Origin: Saprospiraceae bacterium | Lineage (GTDB): Bacteria > Bacteroidota > Bacteroidia > Chitinophagales > Saprospiraceae | NCBI GenBank assembly: GCA_028280415.1 | Contig: JANQLV010000080.1 | Location: forward strand, 1-61,747 | Reading direction: 5' to 3' | Length of the DNA: 61,747 nucleotides | In this document: positions 60,425-61,747 of the stretch, one piece after another | Layout of the letters: the number at the start of each line of letters is the position of its first letter | Numbering within the stretch: the stretch's first letter is position 1 | Translations under genes and position numbers: made by a program | Notes under the pieces: generated by a model | What the model was told of the DNA's origin: nothing | Database searches by the model: none | Seen by the model: the letters and a program-made list of their open reading frames with translations, nothing else

Positions 60425-61099
60425 TCATACCATTAAAGTGTTTTCTCCCAGGCTTTTCATACGGGAAATTACCTCAGAAGGATGCTCTGCTTTAAAAACA
60501 GCACTTCCGGCAACCAAAACATCTGCTCCTGCTTTCAGCAAGACTTCGGCGTTTTGCAGTCCTACGCCCCCATCAATCTCAATCAAAGTATTCAAATTTC
60601 GAACAATTATCATTTCGCGTAATCGTTCTACCTTTTTCAGGGTCTGATAGATAAATTTTTGCCCTCCAAACCCCGGATTCACCGACATCAGTAGTGCCAG
60701 GTCACAATCTTCCAATATATCCTCCAGCACATTTACAGAGGTATGCGGATTAATCGCCACACCAGCTTTAGCTCCGGTAGCTTTAATCTGCTGTATCGTC
60801 CGGTGCAGATGCGGACAGGTTTCGTAATGAACCGTGATCACATCTGCGCCAGCAGCGCGGAACTGCTCAATATATTTTTCCGGCTCTACAATCATTAAAT
60901 GTACATCAAAAGGTTTGTCACAAACCGATTTCATGGCCTTTACGATATTCATACCAAAGGAAATATTCGGTACAAACCGACCATCCATAATATCTACGTG
61001 AAGCCAGTCCGCCTGACTTTCATTAATCATTTTGAGATCCTTAGCCAGATTCGTAAAATCTGCAGCTAATACGGAAGGAGCAATGAGATGTTTTTTCAT
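60425..61099 (-). CDS. rpe: Ribulose-phosphate 3-epimerase
   Basis: Interconverts ribulose-5-phosphate and xylulose-5-phosphate in the pentose-phosphate pathway. 224 residues with all family blocks: IAPSVLAADFTNL, WLHVDIMDGRFVPNISFG (metal-binding His and catalytic Asp), FDVHLMIVEPEKYI, ADVITVHYE, GVAINPHTS, LALLMSVNPGFGGQKFI, IEIDGGVGLQNAEVLLKAGADVLVAGSAVFK. A -7 element lies almost directly before the ATG. Confidence 0.96.
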   Translation of the reverse strand: MKKHLIAPSVLAADFTNLAKDLKMINESQADWLHVDIMDGRFVPNISFGMNIVKAMKSVCDKPFDVHLMIVEPEKYIEQFRAAGADVITVHYETCPHLHRTIQQIKATGAKAGVAINPHTSVNVLEDILEDCDLALLMSVNPGFGGQKFIYQTLKKVERLREMIIVRNLNTLIEIDGGVGLQNAEVLLKAGADVLVAGSAVFKAEHPSEVISRMKSLGENTLMV

Positions 61100-61103
61100 C
61101 CCG

Positions 61104-61111
61104 CAAAAGTA
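61104..61111 (-). promoter_or_regulatory. -7 element of rpe
   Basis: Minus strand TACTTTTG matches TAnnTTTG exactly and ends only four bases before the rpe ATG (61099). It predicts a leaderless or nearly leaderless transcript. A TTG at the usual -33 distance is missing. Confidence 0.4.
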
Positions 61112-61262
61112 GTGAAGAATCAGGAAAGGACTTGGAAATTCGAAAGGAATTTTACCAATACTAAATGCATTGGGGTCCGACCCAAAAAATTAGCGATTTG
61201 GAGATGGAAATATACAAAGAGCCGATTATATTGATAATTTTATAAAAACGAATCAAAACAAA

Positions 61263-61661
61263 ATGAAAAAAGAAAGACTTATTGACTACTTATTACAATT
61301 AGTAATGGTAATCCTGGGGGTCTTCCTCGGGATGATGGCTTCCAACTGGAATTCCAGCAGAAGTCTGGAAAAGGACAAGCACAATATATTACTGGGAATT
61401 AAAAGTGAGATTCAAACCAACCTGGATTATCTGGAAACCCGAAAAAAACTGGATATCAGTCCTTTTTTCAAATCTTTAGATAGCTTAAGCAAAGCACTTG
61501 AAAGTCAACCCGATATTCTGGAAGAACCATTCAAAAATAAAACGTTTTTGGAAAGGATTCCCAATTTTCCAGGACTCGGTCAACCCGGATTAGACGAAGC
61601 CATGTTTGAAGCAGCGATCTATAGTAATATGCTTTCCAATTTTGATATTGTCAGTACCTAA
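61263..61661 (+). pseudogene. DUF6090-like membrane protein, apparently frameshifted
   Basis: 132 residues: MKKERLIDYLLQLVMVILGVFLGMMASNWNSSR is a membrane helix followed by a helical region (SLEKDKHNILLGIKSEIQTNLDYLETRKKL), then GLGQPGLDEAMFEAAIYSNMLSNFDIVS. This pattern resembles DUF6090 proteins, which are usually longer. The frame ends at TAA 61659-61661. In the frame shifted by one, from about 61652, translation continues as QYLKYVDQKSQLKMSTKKLS and stays open to the window end. So a one-base indel (real or sequencing) is likely near 61652-61660 and the gene probably runs past the window. Function unknown. Confidence 0.5.
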
Positions 61662-61747
61662 AATATGTTGACCAAAAAAGTCAACTGAAAATGTCAACAA
61701 AAAAGTTATCAAAGACGAAGTTCCCACGCCCAATTAAAAAAGTACGA

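Overview
The window looks like a chromosomal segment of a Bacteroidota bacterium, most likely of the Saprospiria. The grounds are type IX secretion (T9SS) C-terminal sorting domains on secreted proteins, SprB-type repeats, a CHU_C/type B tail, a LytS/LytTR two-component pair, a CarboxypepD_reg TonB receptor, an HU-CCDC81/SPOR protein, YfhO, the Bacteroidota promoter pattern (TTG, about 19-20 bases, TAnnTTTG) at several genes, and a general lack of Shine-Dalgarno sites. The genus assignment is inference. No tRNA, rRNA, insertion sequence, integrase or CRISPR array was recognised.

Layout. 0.3-2.7 kb: penicillin-binding protein 1C. 2.7-3.5 kb: a non-coding stretch with three copies of a covarying hairpin followed by a conserved MRKL mini-ORF. 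3.5-6.7 kb: a minus-strand signalling locus made of a LytTR response regulator, a previously untracked 50-residue double-glycine leader peptide, a terminator, and a soluble TPR histidine kinase. 6.9-19.3 kb: mostly housekeeping and small operons (Kv-like channel with a zinc ribbon, DoxX/FAD oxidoreductase, two tandem secreted paralogues, KdsA, methyltransferase/VanW, HU-SPOR, an ArsR regulon with two palindromic operators, ferredoxin and its reductase, enoyl-CoA hydratase).

19.4-37.1 kb is an accessory surface-sugar island. It holds a flippase, a LamG/T9SS protein, a kelch-SSS sialate-type transporter divergent from a sialidase lipoprotein, then decayed genes (a flippase copy, an MBOAT/SGNH deletion scar, a transporter C-terminal scrap). 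After these comes a nonulosonic-acid type cassette (SpsF-like cytidylyltransferase without an ATG, pyruvyltransferase-like, NeuB, PseG-like, DUF115-like transferase), a T9SS type B protein with seven cysteine-pair repeats, and a glycosyltransferase. Salvage of sialic acid from outside and synthesis of related sugars for the cell's own surface therefore sit side by side.

37.1-61.7 kb: YfhO, glycerophosphodiesterase, a GH3-like/serine hydrolase lipoprotein whose GH3 motif is degenerate, a TIGR04283-type glycosyltransferase with a BamA-like barrel, an ECF sigma factor with a membrane-anchored partner, CvfB, a 2127-residue M43 metalloprotease carrying 18 SprB-like repeats in nine dyads, a TonB receptor with a small membrane protein, Rpe, and a DUF6090-like gene that appears frameshifted at the window edge.

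The best candidate for an undescribed system is the regulator / GG-peptide / TPR-kinase locus at 3483-6750. Its parts resemble a ComCDE-type peptide pheromone circuit, but with a cytoplasmic TPR receptor kinase.
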